Below are positions 47,127-56,449 of a stretch of 64,000 bases of DNA, piece after piece. The stretch comes from CAZWRK01 sp964635875. GTDB taxonomy: Bacteria > Pseudomonadota > Gammaproteobacteria > Burkholderiales > Aquaspirillaceae. A program made the translations under genes and the position numbers. Each line of letters opens with the position of its first letter. Position 1 is the first letter of the stretch. Location of the stretch: contig CAZWRK010000001.1 in NCBI GenBank assembly GCA_964635875.1, positions 59,027 through 123,026 on the forward strand, in the 5' to 3' direction. Under the pieces are notes generated by a model. That model did not search any database. It was not told the origin of the DNA and saw nothing but the letters and a program-made list of their open reading frames with translations.

Positions 47127-48794
47127 TTACCCTTGCATGTCGGCGCCGATATCGTAGCGCTCCAGTCCGACCGGAACGCCGAGCGGAGCGGCCTCGGCAC
47201 CCATCACGGCTTGAGCTTCCTGGGGATTGATGAACGTACGCGTAACGGTGTCGGGACGGTAGCGATCGCTGACGTCGTCGAAGCGGTAGAATTCTCCGTT
47301 GAGCATGATCACCGAGGGGGCGACCTCCAACCGGTTCAAATACCGCACCTTCGACCAGTTGAGCAGCTGGCACTTCGTATTCGGATCAGCGGCTCCGAGG
47401 CACATGACGGCCGCCATGTTTTCGCCGAAGTTGTGGGCTTCAGCCGCGTCGAGATCGGTCAACAGCGTCGTCGGACTACGCTTGCCCTGATCGCTGCCCA
47501 TCTGGTGAGCAACCCAGGCCGTGCAGTTGTGACGGATCGCAACTTCTTGCCGGATGCGATCACCGAACGGACCAAGCTCGTGCCGGATACCGTCAGGCGA
47601 CAGGCCACGGTCGGCCATGTAACGACGCACGATCAGACCCGCATAGTCGAACACGACTTGAGAGATACCCTTTTGACGCTCGTCCTGCAGACGGTTCAGC
47701 GTCGAAACGATTTCGGCCACGCCGCCGCGACCGGCATTGGGGTACTGTTCGCTGCCGGACATATCGAGGAACACGAAGTGTTGATTCAGCCAGTGCGTCA
47801 TCTCTTCGTAGCGTTCCCGTTCGCCGTGTACGACGCCCCCGGCAGCAGCCACGGCCCGCCGGTGTTGTTCGTACGGCTTGAGGTTGTCGGCGGTTGAGAG
47901 CGCGCTCCAGTCGGTCATCTGGTCGAGCGTGCTCCAAGCAATTTCGGCCGCGTTGGACCAAATGCGACGCTGCAGCTTCGATTCGGCTTCTTCGTAGCTG
48001 AACATCACGGAGAGTTCAGCTTCTTCGCCGCGGAGGTAGGCTTCGAAGCACTGCCGCGCGTGGCGAATTGCCATGTGCATACAGAGCGTCGTCTTGCCGG
48101 CGCCGCGGATACCGAGCAGACCGTTACAGTCGCCACGGCGCTGACCCTGGATGTGGCGATCGATGTACGTGATGCCGGTCGGGCGTTTGATGACCGGCGG
48201 CGGCAACGGCGAACCGAACGCCGGAGCAGCCCCGCCGATCGGCACCTGTCGCACGGCGTCAATCCGCATGATGCGGGACTGGGCTTCGGAGACGAGCTGG
48301 GCGAAGTTCAGAGCATAGGCGTCGCCGTTTTGCCGCAGATGCCGCGTGAGCGGCTGAATGACCGTCCGCTCTTGGAGGAACTTACGGAGCAGCTCGCGGC
48401 CGTACTCCGGCATCAAATCTTCGACACGGACGGAGAACGTCGAGTGGACGATGCCTTGGTCGTCGGAACGCATGAGCGCGTCCCAGTACGGTGCCGGCAT
48501 CGCAGACGGGTCTTGGCGTTGTCGCACGCTGATAGCGTGGGCAATGCTCTCGTACGTCCAGCCGCTGAACTGGGTGTCGAGATCGAGCAGGGTAGCCCAG
48601 AGCACGGCCCAGTGCGGTTCCCGCACACGATCAAACAGATTCACCGCAATGAGTTGCCGCCCTTCCAGAAACAGCTGGCGGCAACGCATGAGGTGGATGA
48701 ACAAGCACGTCAGATCGGCATCGCCGATCGCGATCTGATAAGTCGCGGAGCCGGCATCGAGCACGCTGGGTTGGGGACGATCCTGTCGGGCCAT
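47127..48794 (-). CDS. dnaB: DnaB-like replicative helicase
   Basis: 555 residues with an N-terminal helical domain and a RecA-type ATPase. Walker A GIRGAGKTT is at 228-236, SQVVFDYAGLIV gives Walker B, and TAWVAHQMGSDQGKR resembles the sensor region. It should unwind the fork as a hexamer. A linker near residues 185-205 (Pro/Gly/Ala) matches the DnaB layout. It is adjacent to the primase. Confidence 0.8.
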   Translation of the reverse strand: MARQDRPQPSVLDAGSATYQIAIGDADLTCLFIHLMRCRQLFLEGRQLIAVNLFDRVREPHWAVLWATLLDLDTQFSGWTYESIAHAISVRQRQDPSAMPAPYWDALMRSDDQGIVHSTFSVRVEDLMPEYGRELLRKFLQERTVIQPLTRHLRQNGDAYALNFAQLVSEAQSRIMRIDAVRQVPIGGAAPAFGSPLPPPVIKRPTGITYIDRHIQGQRRGDCNGLLGIRGAGKTTLCMHMAIRHARQCFEAYLRGEEAELSVMFSYEEAESKLQRRIWSNAAEIAWSTLDQMTDWSALSTADNLKPYEQHRRAVAAAGGVVHGERERYEEMTHWLNQHFVFLDMSGSEQYPNAGRGGVAEIVSTLNRLQDERQKGISQVVFDYAGLIVRRYMADRGLSPDGIRHELGPFGDRIRQEVAIRHNCTAWVAHQMGSDQGKRSPTTLLTDLDAAEAHNFGENMAAVMCLGAADPNTKCQLLNWSKVRYLNRLEVAPSVIMLNGEFYRFDDVSDRYRPDTVTRTFINPQEAQAVMGAEAAPLGVPVGLERYDIGADMQG

Positions 48795-48804
48795 AAAGTA
48801 TCTC

Positions 48805-49512
48805 CTACGAGCTCAAAGCCAGCCGATGCGCGTCGGCCTCGGTACGCAGACCCGCGGGGATCTTCTCCCCCCAGGCCGCGTCGTAATCAAGTTTCTGGTA
48901 CACGTAAATCACCAACGCCTCGTCGTGATAAACCTCGGCCACGTGGGCAAGATTCATCGCAAACGAGGCGCAATATCGGAACAACGGAGTCGTCGCGACG
49001 GCGGCCTGCGTATCCATCAGGGCCGTGATCGTCGCAGCGTCTTCGGTGATGTTCTTGGAGGTCGCCAGCAGAATGCGGCGACGGCCGTCGATCTCCAGGC
49101 ACTGCCTGTCCCACGCGAACGTGAGTTCCTCGACGATGTGGTTTTTGTAGCGACGGTAGTCGTCCAGCAGGGCCGGCGTCTGCAACTGCGGCGGCGTCGG
49201 CGGACTGGGTTTACCGCGATAGGCGGCGAACGCATTTCGCACGTAAGCGAACGGGTCGATATCGTTCGCCAGCATGAACTCGGCCAGCTTCGGCCAAACC
49301 GGTTTGAACGTCCGACCGGAGCGATCCGAGCCGCCGTCCCAGCGTACGATCGGAAACTCTCCGTAGTCGTAGGCGTCCGGACGAGCCAACCGAAAGTGGA
49401 GGCAATAGAGTCGACGCAGCAGCCGCGCGACTACCTCGGGGTTCTGCAGATCGGGACCGCTCGGCGGCGTGTCCGGCGGCAGCTCACCCAAATTGACGAC
49501 GCGATCACGCAT
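48805..49512 (-). CDS. Protein with N-terminal VNLGELPP motif (235 aa)
   Basis: ATG at 49512 (GGGAGGG upstream) overlaps the SF2 helicase stop. The start MRDRVVNLGELPP matches the VxLGExPP motif of the proteins at 5227 and 15568. The rest is helical with several Trp and a C-terminal CASFAMNLAHVAEVYHDEAL. It lies between two helicase genes, so it may be a helicase loader or cofactor. Inference only. Confidence 0.55.
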   Translation of the reverse strand: MRDRVVNLGELPPDTPPSGPDLQNPEVVARLLRRLYCLHFRLARPDAYDYGEFPIVRWDGGSDRSGRTFKPVWPKLAEFMLANDIDPFAYVRNAFAAYRGKPSPPTPPQLQTPALLDDYRRYKNHIVEELTFAWDRQCLEIDGRRRILLATSKNITEDAATITALMDTQAAVATTPLFRYCASFAMNLAHVAEVYHDEALVIYVYQKLDYDAAWGEKIPAGLRTEADAHRLALSS

Positions 49513-51020
49513 TAGCCGCCCTCCCTGGATATTTGGCGATTGCCGACGGGCCAATCCTCGCCCCATCCGAGAGCACGGTAGCTCGCGCGGCGGCCCTTCG
49601 ATTTCCTGAAGAGACCGTCGTCGAAAATGTCCATGGAGTCAATGAGACGTCCGGAATCCTTTCCGTCGAACACCCGGCTCGTACGTCCGGGGCCTTGAGA
49701 ATCCAAGATATCGGAGTCGCGATCGTCGCAGCGTGCTACCACCGCGAGCTGCTCGAAGTCGACGCCCGTGGACCAGACGTCGGTAGCAATCACGCGTTTC
49801 AGCGTCCCGCGCTCGAAGTCGGTTTGCATCGCGATGACCTGCTTGCGGTCGACCGGTTCATAGTCTTCCGGCAACAGCCCGTGATGCTTGTATGACACGA
49901 GGTCGTCGTTCTTCATACTGCCGTAGACGAGCCGAAACTCGGGCAGCTGGGAGCCGAGATAGACGGCGTGCTCGACGTTCTCGACGAGCATCAGCACTTG
50001 GTCCGTCTGCGGCACTTCGCGGACAGCCGCAGCGAACAACGAATTGCGGTAGTCGTTCCGCCAAATGCCCCAGCGTTTCTTCGACGTCTCGCGACGTCCG
50101 GCCGCCGGGTTGTTCTGCATCCGGCATTGCAGCCAATGCACGTTGATCTGCACGACCAAACCGAGGGCTACAGCCTCTTGGTAGGTCATGTGGAAGATCA
50201 TCGGCCCGCAGAAGCCGTCGAGCCGCGCGGAGCAGCCGTCCATACGGGCGTACGGCGTCGCCGAGAACCCGAAGTTGACGCTGAACAGATAGCGATTCGC
50301 CAGCTCGTGCGAATAGCCGTCACCCATCAGCACGTGAACTTCGTCGAGCAGCAGGATATCGCAATCGCCGTCGCTCTTGTGCAAGCTGTCGGCCGAGATC
50401 AGCGTGATCCGGCCGGTCGTATCTTCACCGTCGCCGATCTGGCCGACGTTGGGAAAGTATTGCAGCAAGCTACGGCGTAGCCGGGCCATGATCCCGCGCC
50501 CGCGAACCACGATGTGGATCTTCGCGAACGGAAAGAGCAGCCCGACGCAGGTCGCCGTCATCGACTTGCCGAAGCCGGTCGGAGCATTGATGACGCCGCC
50601 GCGGCGTTTCATGACGCCTTCGGCAATCGCGGCGATGCATTCCTGCTGCCGCGGCCGCCAGCGGATGACGTTCAGGGCTTCCCAGTGGGGCTCGAACGCC
50701 CGCGGGCGCGGCGGAGGCGGCGTGACGTCGAGCAGCCGGGGCGTATGCCCGTTGTGACGCAGCACGTCGGCCAGCTTGTCGATAAAGCCAGTCCCGGTCG
50801 TCAGTCGCCCTTCGAGAATCTGGCACAGATAGCGGGTATGAACCCGGACACTGACGCGTTCGCCGGTGTGCGGGTCGTAGGCCGCTGCACCACGGAGATG
50901 CTCCTTGAACCGGTAGGAGAGGTGCGGCGTCAGGAGATCGATAATGTGCTGCGGGGTCGGCGACCGGTGATCCGGGCCGAAGTCGATAATGTTCCCGTAG
51001 CGTCGTACGACGATATCCAT
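49512..51020 (-). CDS. SF2 helicase, UvsW/DEAH-like
   Basis: 502 residues. Walker A APTGFGKS is near 146-153, DEVH at 226-229, SAT at 253-255, and a second RecA-like domain ends with QGPGRTSRVFDGKDSG (motif VI, Q..GRxxR). It would be a 3'-5' helicase or translocase for fork repair and strand displacement. I chose ATG at 51020 (GGGG upstream). Its 160-base leader carries a sigma70-like promoter and lies opposite a candidate antisense RNA. Confidence 0.75.
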   Translation of the reverse strand: MDIVVRRYGNIIDFGPDHRSPTPQHIIDLLTPHLSYRFKEHLRGAAAYDPHTGERVSVRVHTRYLCQILEGRLTTGTGFIDKLADVLRHNGHTPRLLDVTPPPPRPRAFEPHWEALNVIRWRPRQQECIAAIAEGVMKRRGGVINAPTGFGKSMTATCVGLLFPFAKIHIVVRGRGIMARLRRSLLQYFPNVGQIGDGEDTTGRITLISADSLHKSDGDCDILLLDEVHVLMGDGYSHELANRYLFSVNFGFSATPYARMDGCSARLDGFCGPMIFHMTYQEAVALGLVVQINVHWLQCRMQNNPAAGRRETSKKRWGIWRNDYRNSLFAAAVREVPQTDQVLMLVENVEHAVYLGSQLPEFRLVYGSMKNDDLVSYKHHGLLPEDYEPVDRKQVIAMQTDFERGTLKRVIATDVWSTGVDFEQLAVVARCDDRDSDILDSQGPGRTSRVFDGKDSGRLIDSMDIFDDGLFRKSKGRRASYRALGWGEDWPVGNRQISREGG

Positions 51021-51049
51021 CGCAACCCCATTAGTCGGTAGACACGGAG

Positions 51050-51078
51050 TTGCAATGCACAAGCTGTTGCGCTAGAAT
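51050..51078 (+). promoter_or_regulatory. Rightward sigma70-like promoter
   Basis: TTGCAA (51050-51055), 17-bp spacer, TAGAAT (51073-51078) on the plus strand, within the leader of the leftward helicase gene. It is followed 34 bases later by a hairpin terminator on the same strand. Confidence 0.55.
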
Positions 51079-51084
51079 ACGCAG

Positions 51085-51149
51085 CACCCAGGCACCCCAT
51101 GCCTAACACCGGAGCCCGACAGCTCGCAACTGTCGGGCTCTTCTTATTT
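51085..51149 (+). ncRNA. Candidate antisense small RNA
   Basis: Starts about seven bases after the rightward -10. It ends at a perfect 11-bp hairpin (51112-51122 with 51130-51140) plus TTCTTATTT, a good intrinsic terminator. It would be antisense to the 5' leader of the helicase transcript. Length is about 65 nt. A short ATG frame crosses it, but it extends beyond the terminator. Confidence 0.5.
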
Positions 51150-51178
51150 GTACGCGATTTTGTCGCGCGGGCGGTCAT

Positions 51179-51205
51179 ACTATAACCGCCCCGGAAGACT
51201 GTCAA
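51179..51205 (-). promoter_or_regulatory. Leftward sigma70-like promoter
   Basis: Minus strand TTGACA (51200-51205) and TATAGT (51179-51184, 15-bp spacer; TAGTAT with 17 bp also possible). It would start the helicase transcript that runs through the antisense RNA region. Confidence 0.65.
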
Positions 51206-51211
51206 ACGGGC

Positions 51212-52114
51212 TCAGACGCCCGCAGCCAAGTGCTGCTTGAACGCTGCGATTTCCGCAGGCGATTTGAAGATCACGTCGAGGTCGAGCAGTCCGTCATTGA
51301 CGGTCGACAACGCGTTGCGCCAGACGTGAAACAGAAAGAACGCAAAGTATTGCGACGCCCGAAGATCGCCCCGATCGCCGGCTTCACGATGAACACGCCA
51401 CAGAAAATTTTCAGGGCGTTCGATGGCGACTCGGTCCGGCGGCTGCGTTTTCCAGCAGGATCGCACCAAGATGTACCGAGCCGTACGGGTGTTCTCGCTG
51501 TTATTACTAACAGCCGACTCGGGATCGAGGCCGAGATAGCGACGGAACCGCGCGATGCTGTCGGGTTTGTGCGGGGACACAAACCATCGCGGATCAAGCA
51601 AACCGCCAACCAGGGCCGCACAGCAAGCGACATCAAGCCCCGGGATGAAGCTCAACGGTCGCCAGACCGGATGCGACCGTAACAAACTCGCAGGACCGCG
51701 AGGCGTTGGTTCCGTTGCCCGCAGTGCGTGGGCAAGCTGGTAGCTGACGTAGTCAGCTTCGCTGAAGGCGTGCCAGCCGCCCAGGCCGGCCGGTAGCAAG
51801 CACTGACGCATCCGGAACAGCGTGATTTCCGGATCGCTCAGCTCTTGTTGCGTTTCACAGACTTGCGGGCCGGCCACTTCGAAGCGACCGACCCGCAGCT
51901 CCTTGCGATGTTCGTACAAACGGACCAACAGACCGGCATTGGCACGGGTGCCGAGCACCTGTACCGACACGACGTCCCGATCCCACATTTCGTGGGTGGT
52001 GAAGTTGGAAAGCGTCGTGCTGCTGCTACGCGGCTCGCAGTTGCCTGCTGCAAACCAGATGTTCCCATCCGGCGCCGTGTGCAGCTTGAGGGTTGTATCC
52101 TCAGCGTATCTCAA
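51212..52114 (-). CDS. Unknown protein (300 aa)
   Basis: N-terminal beta-rich half (TTLKLHTAPDGNIWFAAGN) and a C-terminal half with FIPGLDVACCAALVGGLLDP and RFRRYLGLDPES, which could be a helix-hairpin-helix. It overlaps the SbcC-like gene by 14 bases and so belongs to the recombination operon. It may recognise DNA. No family is recognised. Confidence 0.6.
   Translation of the reverse strand: MRYAEDTTLKLHTAPDGNIWFAAGNCEPRSSSTTLSNFTTHEMWDRDVVSVQVLGTRANAGLLVRLYEHRKELRVGRFEVAGPQVCETQQELSDPEITLFRMRQCLLPAGLGGWHAFSEADYVSYQLAHALRATEPTPRGPASLLRSHPVWRPLSFIPGLDVACCAALVGGLLDPRWFVSPHKPDSIARFRRYLGLDPESAVSNNSENTRTARYILVRSCWKTQPPDRVAIERPENFLWRVHREAGDRGDLRASQYFAFFLFHVWRNALSTVNDGLLDLDVIFKSPAEIAAFKQHLAAGV
51499..51514 (+). 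repeat. Dispersed TGTT-N6-AAC element, copy inside CDS
   Basis: TGTTATTACTAACAGC, a palindromic form inside the 300-residue gene. It keeps TGTT and AACA but not the central bases. Confidence 0.35.
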
Positions 52115-54230
52115 GCGATACCACTCGATCGAAAAGGGGTGCGAGTTCTTCTTCGTGCGTGATCATAAGGCACTGCAGGCCGCGTTGAGCCATCAGCTCA
52201 CGCAGCCGTTCGAATAGCGGTCGGAAGGCCGCGATACTTTTCTTGTCCAGATAGGCCGTCGGCTCGTCGAGACCGATGAAATCGATCCCGGCGGCAAACC
52301 GGATGTTGACGACGATTCGGAACAGCAGGGCCAGCAGCACGCGTTGTCCGCCGGAGAGGCGTTTGGCGCGTTGCTTGCGTCCGCTGGGAAAGGTTGCCAC
52401 GAACGAGAGCGTCTCGTCCGCACTGACGCGATAGATCGCTCCGCAGAGCGAAAGCAGATCGTTGACCGTAACTTCAAGCTGCCGCAGATTCGCTTGAGCA
52501 ATCAGCTTCGGCAGCATCTTGAGTACCGACTTCACTTCTTCGGCGTCGGCCAACCATTCCCGCCGCTTATCCATCACGGCGATCCGTTGCTGCAGCTCGG
52601 CAATACGGGCTTCGAGCGACGTGATCGTACCGGTGACCGACGCTTCCTGGCGGTTCAGTTCGAGCAACTGCTGGAGTTTCTGTCCGCTGACGGCCAGCCG
52701 ACCTTGTGCCTCCAGGGCGGCAGCCTTCGTGACGGTGTAAGTCGCCAGCTTGAGCACCAGCTGGGCGAGCTGCTCTTCCTTGCTGGCCTGGGAACCCTTG
52801 TAGGTCGCCAGCTTCGTCGTCGAGGTATTGATCACGGCCCGCAACGCCGCGGCACCCTGAACGTAGTCGTTCTGAGTCGCGATCGTTTCGTTGAGCTCCG
52901 CTTCGGTCGCCGTCACCGGCGTCGCCGTTGCCATGCCGGCCAGAGCCGCCTTGGTCTGATCGCGGCGACTTTCCAGTTGCCGCATGTTGCTTTCCCACAG
53001 CGATACGGCGCTGAGGTAAGCACGTTCGGCAGTAATCGCGTCGCCCAACGCCTTGGCCTTCGCACGGCGATCCGGCAATCCGGCCGCCAATTCCTTGGCC
53101 CGCTCGGCGATCGTCGGCGTCGGTGTACCGCAGGTCGGGCATTCGGCCAGCCCGGTGTCGTGGAACTGCTTAACGAACGCGGCATCGCGTGTGATAGCCG
53201 CATTCAGCTCGGTCATCTCCGCCCACGCCTTATCGACGTCGATCTGCTCGCCGACACGCTCCGGCTTCTTCAGAGCCAGCAGCGCAGCTTCGGTCGCCGC
53301 CAGATGCTGCTCATTGGTTTCCCGCAGCAACTGGGTCTGCCGGTAGTTGGTCAGATTCACGAGCGTCGCGCGGGCCTGATCGGTCGCCGGACCGTTGGTA
53401 GCGGCGGCGTCTTCCAGCACCTTGAGATCGGCTTCGTGCTGTGCCAGCTCGCCTTCGAGCTTGGTAATCGCTTGCTGCAGCACCAAGACGTCGTTGGACA
53501 GGTTGACCCGACTCTGCTCGTCGGCCTGCCAGTTAGCGTAGGCGTCGACGATCTTGCGATCGTCGGCAATGGACTGCTCGATGGCCTGCGGGTTATCGGC
53601 GCCGGCCAGCTGCAGCTTCACGGTTTGGAGTTGTTCACGGGCCGCGACCAGCTGCTGCTCGAGCGGCGGCAGTTGCGGTCGCAAGTCTTCAACGGCGATC
53701 CGGCTGTCGTGTGCAGTCACCGCGGCAACCAGTTCGTCGACGATCCCGGTATCGAACAACTTCTGGTAGGTCTTGGCCCGTACTTCCGGGCTCTCGTTCA
53801 GCACGCCGAAGAGATCGCCCTGTTCGACGAGCACGAACCGCTTCATGGCGGCGGCATCCATCTTGAGCCGCGTCGCCAGCAGGGCCACGACTTCCCGCTC
53901 GCCGCGGGCCTCGACCTTGCCGTTGATGGTCAGGGTCGACTTCTCTTTCTCGGGACGCAGCCACTTCTTGACGGCATATTCGTCGCCGCCGTGCGTGAAC
54001 TTCAGCTCGCCCCAGGCCTTCTCGGTCGGGTCGGCTTCTTCGCAGATATTTTCCGCCTTATCACCGTCGTTCGGATTATCGCCGGTGAGCAACCAGCGGA
54101 CGGCCCCAAAGGCGTTCGACTTACCGGACCCGTTGGGTCCGATGATGGCGGTCAGCCCGGGGGCGAATTCCATGAAGAATCGCCCGTGATGCTGACACCA
54201 GTTGAACGTCTCAAGAGTTCTTAATTGCAT
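52101..54230 (-). CDS. sbcC: SbcC/Rad50-like (gp46-like) nuclease ATPase subunit
   Basis: 709 residues in the SMC-like order. Walker A GPNGSGKSN is at 31-39, a long coiled coil follows, a zinc hook CPTC is at 364-367, another coiled coil follows, and a C-terminal RLSGGQRVLLALL plus IDFIGLDEPTAYLD gives the ABC signature and Walker B. With the SbcD-like protein it would open and resect DNA ends during recombination. The intervening zinc-ribbon gene may be an accessory factor. Confidence 0.85.
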   Translation of the reverse strand: MQLRTLETFNWCQHHGRFFMEFAPGLTAIIGPNGSGKSNAFGAVRWLLTGDNPNDGDKAENICEEADPTEKAWGELKFTHGGDEYAVKKWLRPEKEKSTLTINGKVEARGEREVVALLATRLKMDAAAMKRFVLVEQGDLFGVLNESPEVRAKTYQKLFDTGIVDELVAAVTAHDSRIAVEDLRPQLPPLEQQLVAAREQLQTVKLQLAGADNPQAIEQSIADDRKIVDAYANWQADEQSRVNLSNDVLVLQQAITKLEGELAQHEADLKVLEDAAATNGPATDQARATLVNLTNYRQTQLLRETNEQHLAATEAALLALKKPERVGEQIDVDKAWAEMTELNAAITRDAAFVKQFHDTGLAECPTCGTPTPTIAERAKELAAGLPDRRAKAKALGDAITAERAYLSAVSLWESNMRQLESRRDQTKAALAGMATATPVTATEAELNETIATQNDYVQGAAALRAVINTSTTKLATYKGSQASKEEQLAQLVLKLATYTVTKAAALEAQGRLAVSGQKLQQLLELNRQEASVTGTITSLEARIAELQQRIAVMDKRREWLADAEEVKSVLKMLPKLIAQANLRQLEVTVNDLLSLCGAIYRVSADETLSFVATFPSGRKQRAKRLSGGQRVLLALLFRIVVNIRFAAGIDFIGLDEPTAYLDKKSIAAFRPLFERLRELMAQRGLQCLMITHEEELAPLFDRVVSLEIR

Positions 54231-55083
54231 CGTTGTTTCCTAGAACCACAGTCCGTTGGTTTCGCGTACAGGTTGCCGCCAGCTCGACCGGCAGCGTGGC
54301 AGAAATCTGCCCGATCCATGATTGGTATTCGAAAATGTAGGCGACGCGCTGGTCGAGCTTAAACGTGTGACCTTGCTCGACGAAGCCTCGCCACACCATG
54401 GGCGGCAGTGCCGCCACCATACCCAGCATCGACTCCCAGGTCAGGCGACCGGGCGTATTGCAGTAGGTGCATTTACCGTCGCGAAACGATAGCCCACAGT
54501 CGCCGCAGAACACAAACGACGGCGAGTTGTCGCTTTCAAGCCCTTTGCCGACTTCTGCCATCTCGGCTGGTCGCGAGACACACTCGACGGCACCAAGCGA
54601 GCAGAACACTGACGGCGGAACGTGTTCCGCTTTGACGTCATTGAATCGCCCGCACAGTTTCGTGTGTGGCCACGGACGGTTATGGCTGTGCAGAGCGAAG
54701 GTTGCCACGTAGCTCAGAGGTCGAAGATGCTCCTTCCACATGGTCTTGCTGAAATCGAGCGCAAGCCCGAAATCCTTATAATCAAGACCCTCCAGCGACA
54801 TCTCGGACCCGCCGGCAAACACGCCGATATGGTAAAGGTGCACGATATCGGACGCACCTGCCCGTAGCCCGAAGCCGTGACAGCGATCGCTGACATGGAT
54901 ACCCGGCGCAACAAAGCAGGTAAAACCGCTCTTCTCGAACCGCGTGGCGACAGCAGCTTGCTGCTCGCTATCAAGGTGCGGCGTCAGCTCGGCAATAACC
55001 GGAACAATCCGCGACTTGACGGTCACGGTTGGGGTTTCAACCCGTGCGTTGAGCACGGTTCGATACTTGTCGAAGAAGCTCAT
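54211..55083 (-). CDS. Zinc-ribbon protein between sbcC and sbcD (290 aa)
   Basis: A clear zinc ribbon is at C193-x2-C196 and C205-x2-C208. The N-terminal part holds an HVSDRCHGFGLRAG segment and alternating strands. It lies between the SbcC- and SbcD-like genes and overlaps both, so it probably works with that complex or regulates it. No family is recognised. Confidence 0.6.
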   Translation of the reverse strand: MSFFDKYRTVLNARVETPTVTVKSRIVPVIAELTPHLDSEQQAAVATRFEKSGFTCFVAPGIHVSDRCHGFGLRAGASDIVHLYHIGVFAGGSEMSLEGLDYKDFGLALDFSKTMWKEHLRPLSYVATFALHSHNRPWPHTKLCGRFNDVKAEHVPPSVFCSLGAVECVSRPAEMAEVGKGLESDNSPSFVFCGDCGLSFRDGKCTYCNTPGRLTWESMLGMVAALPPMVWRGFVEQGHTFKLDQRVAYIFEYQSWIGQISATLPVELAATCTRNQRTVVLGNNDAIKNS

Positions 55084-56153
55084 GCGACATGCTTCGCGAA
55101 AAGCTGCTGCCAATACTCGGTCGCACCCTTCTTATCGGTCTGGGCCAGCAGCCCCTGAACCTTGGTCAGCACGGCGGCGTTGTCGGTTACGACCGATTCG
55201 GCGCACTTACTCATGACCTGCCCGGGCGTACCGCCCTGGGCCGTCAGAATCACTTCTTCGGCGACCTCGACGGTTTCGTCGTAGACCGGCTGCGGGTCGT
55301 AGAACACGTGAGCGCGTTCGCCGATCGCGGCGTCGAGTCGGGACTTCCATTCGGGTACGTCCATCCGGACACGGATCGTCCAGATCGGACGGCGGTCGGG
55401 ATCACGACGTTGCACGTGTTCGACCGACTTGATGAAGTCGACGAGCGACTCTTCGGTCGGAATCTCGATACCCGCCGCCAACTCTCGGTTGATGATCGGC
55501 TGCGAGAAGAACTGCTGCCCGTCGTAGATGAAGATCCGCTTGGGGTACTCTTCGTTGATCGCGCGGAGGTGCGTCGAGCCGGTCGAAACGACGGTCTTGT
55601 TGCCGACCTGGATAATCCGGTGGGCGTGAAAGTCGCCGGTCAGCACGAAGCGGACGTTGGCAGGGATTTCGTTGATGCTGCCGTCGGTGGCGCACATCGA
55701 TCCCATGAATTCTTCCCAGACCTGATGGCAGCAGAGAAACTCCACGTCGGCCGGAATCTCCCGCAGAGCTTCCTGCAGCTCGCCACGGGGCAGCCAGTCG
55801 AGACCCCAGAACTTGCGGCCGGCGATTTCGAAGCCGCGGCGATTCATGTGCTGAGGCCAACCGTGGATTTCGGCCCAGATGACGGAGCCCCGGTTCAGCT
55901 CGTGCTGGCCCTGGGTGACATACACCGGGACACGCGACCGCTCCATCTGGTCCATCAGATTCGTAAAGCAGGCAACCGCTTCCGGTTCGGGTCGCTTGGT
56001 GTTGAACAGGTCGCCCAGGATCAGCAGCGGGACTTCCTGGATGATCGCGTAATCAACGATCTGCTGCGCCGCCCGGAAGCTGTCACCAAAGATCAGCGGA
56101 CGGTCGGCCCAGATGTAGTTCGAGAGATGCCAGTCGGAGGATTGAACGAACAT
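55080..56153 (-). CDS. sbcD: SbcD/Mre11-like (gp47-like) nuclease
   Basis: 357 residues with a calcineurin-type metal site: SSDWH (D7, H9), LGDLF (D48), GQHE at 82-85 in place of the usual GNHD/E, H143 and GDFHAH at 173-178. It would supply the nuclease activity of the SbcCD/Mre11-Rad50 complex. The C-terminal helical part could bind the ATPase partner. The Asn-to-Gln change at 83 is unusual. Confidence 0.8.
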   Translation of the reverse strand: MFVQSSDWHLSNYIWADRPLIFGDSFRAAQQIVDYAIIQEVPLLILGDLFNTKRPEPEAVACFTNLMDQMERSRVPVYVTQGQHELNRGSVIWAEIHGWPQHMNRRGFEIAGRKFWGLDWLPRGELQEALREIPADVEFLCCHQVWEEFMGSMCATDGSINEIPANVRFVLTGDFHAHRIIQVGNKTVVSTGSTHLRAINEEYPKRIFIYDGQQFFSQPIINRELAAGIEIPTEESLVDFIKSVEHVQRRDPDRRPIWTIRVRMDVPEWKSRLDAAIGERAHVFYDPQPVYDETVEVAEEVILTAQGGTPGQVMSKCAESVVTDNAAVLTKVQGLLAQTDKKGATEYWQQLFAKHVA

Positions 56154-56449
56154 CAGGTTTCTTCTTCCGGGAGATCAGAAAGGTGCGGTAGCTCGCCGCC
56201 GATGGCGACCATGAGCAGCGTGCCGTGGGGAATGTGTCCGTGCGAGGCACGAACACGCATCCGATTACGGCGGGCCGTTAGCATCAGCCGGCTATGGAAT
56301 TCGTCGTACAGCTCGTCGAGGTTTGCGGCATGTCGCTTGGCATCCAGCGGGCTGCACTGCAACGCGTTCATGAGCCGACCCGCATAGCCGGCAAGCACAT
56401 GTTCGCGCTGCATCGCTTGTCGATAAAGATCGTCGAACAGTTTGCTCAT
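56153..56449 (-). CDS. Unknown helical protein (98 aa)
   Basis: Begins MSKLFDDLYRQAMQREHVLA and contains two or three amphipathic helices with a basic patch (SRLMLTARRNRMRVR). It overlaps its neighbours at single bases, so it is translated with the SbcD-like and HldE-like genes. Function unknown. Confidence 0.55.
   Translation of the reverse strand: MSKLFDDLYRQAMQREHVLAGYAGRLMNALQCSPLDAKRHAANLDELYDEFHSRLMLTARRNRMRVRASHGHIPHGTLLMVAIGGELPHLSDLPEEET

Noticed and set aside
50930..51205. ORF of 91 codons on the minus strand over the helicase leader
   Set aside because: It crosses the hairpin and promoter region and has no good start signal; the leader is better explained as non-coding.
52344..54224. 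Open frame of 626 codons on the plus strand
   Set aside because: It is antisense to the SbcC-like gene, whose Walker A, zinc hook and signature motif are clear.
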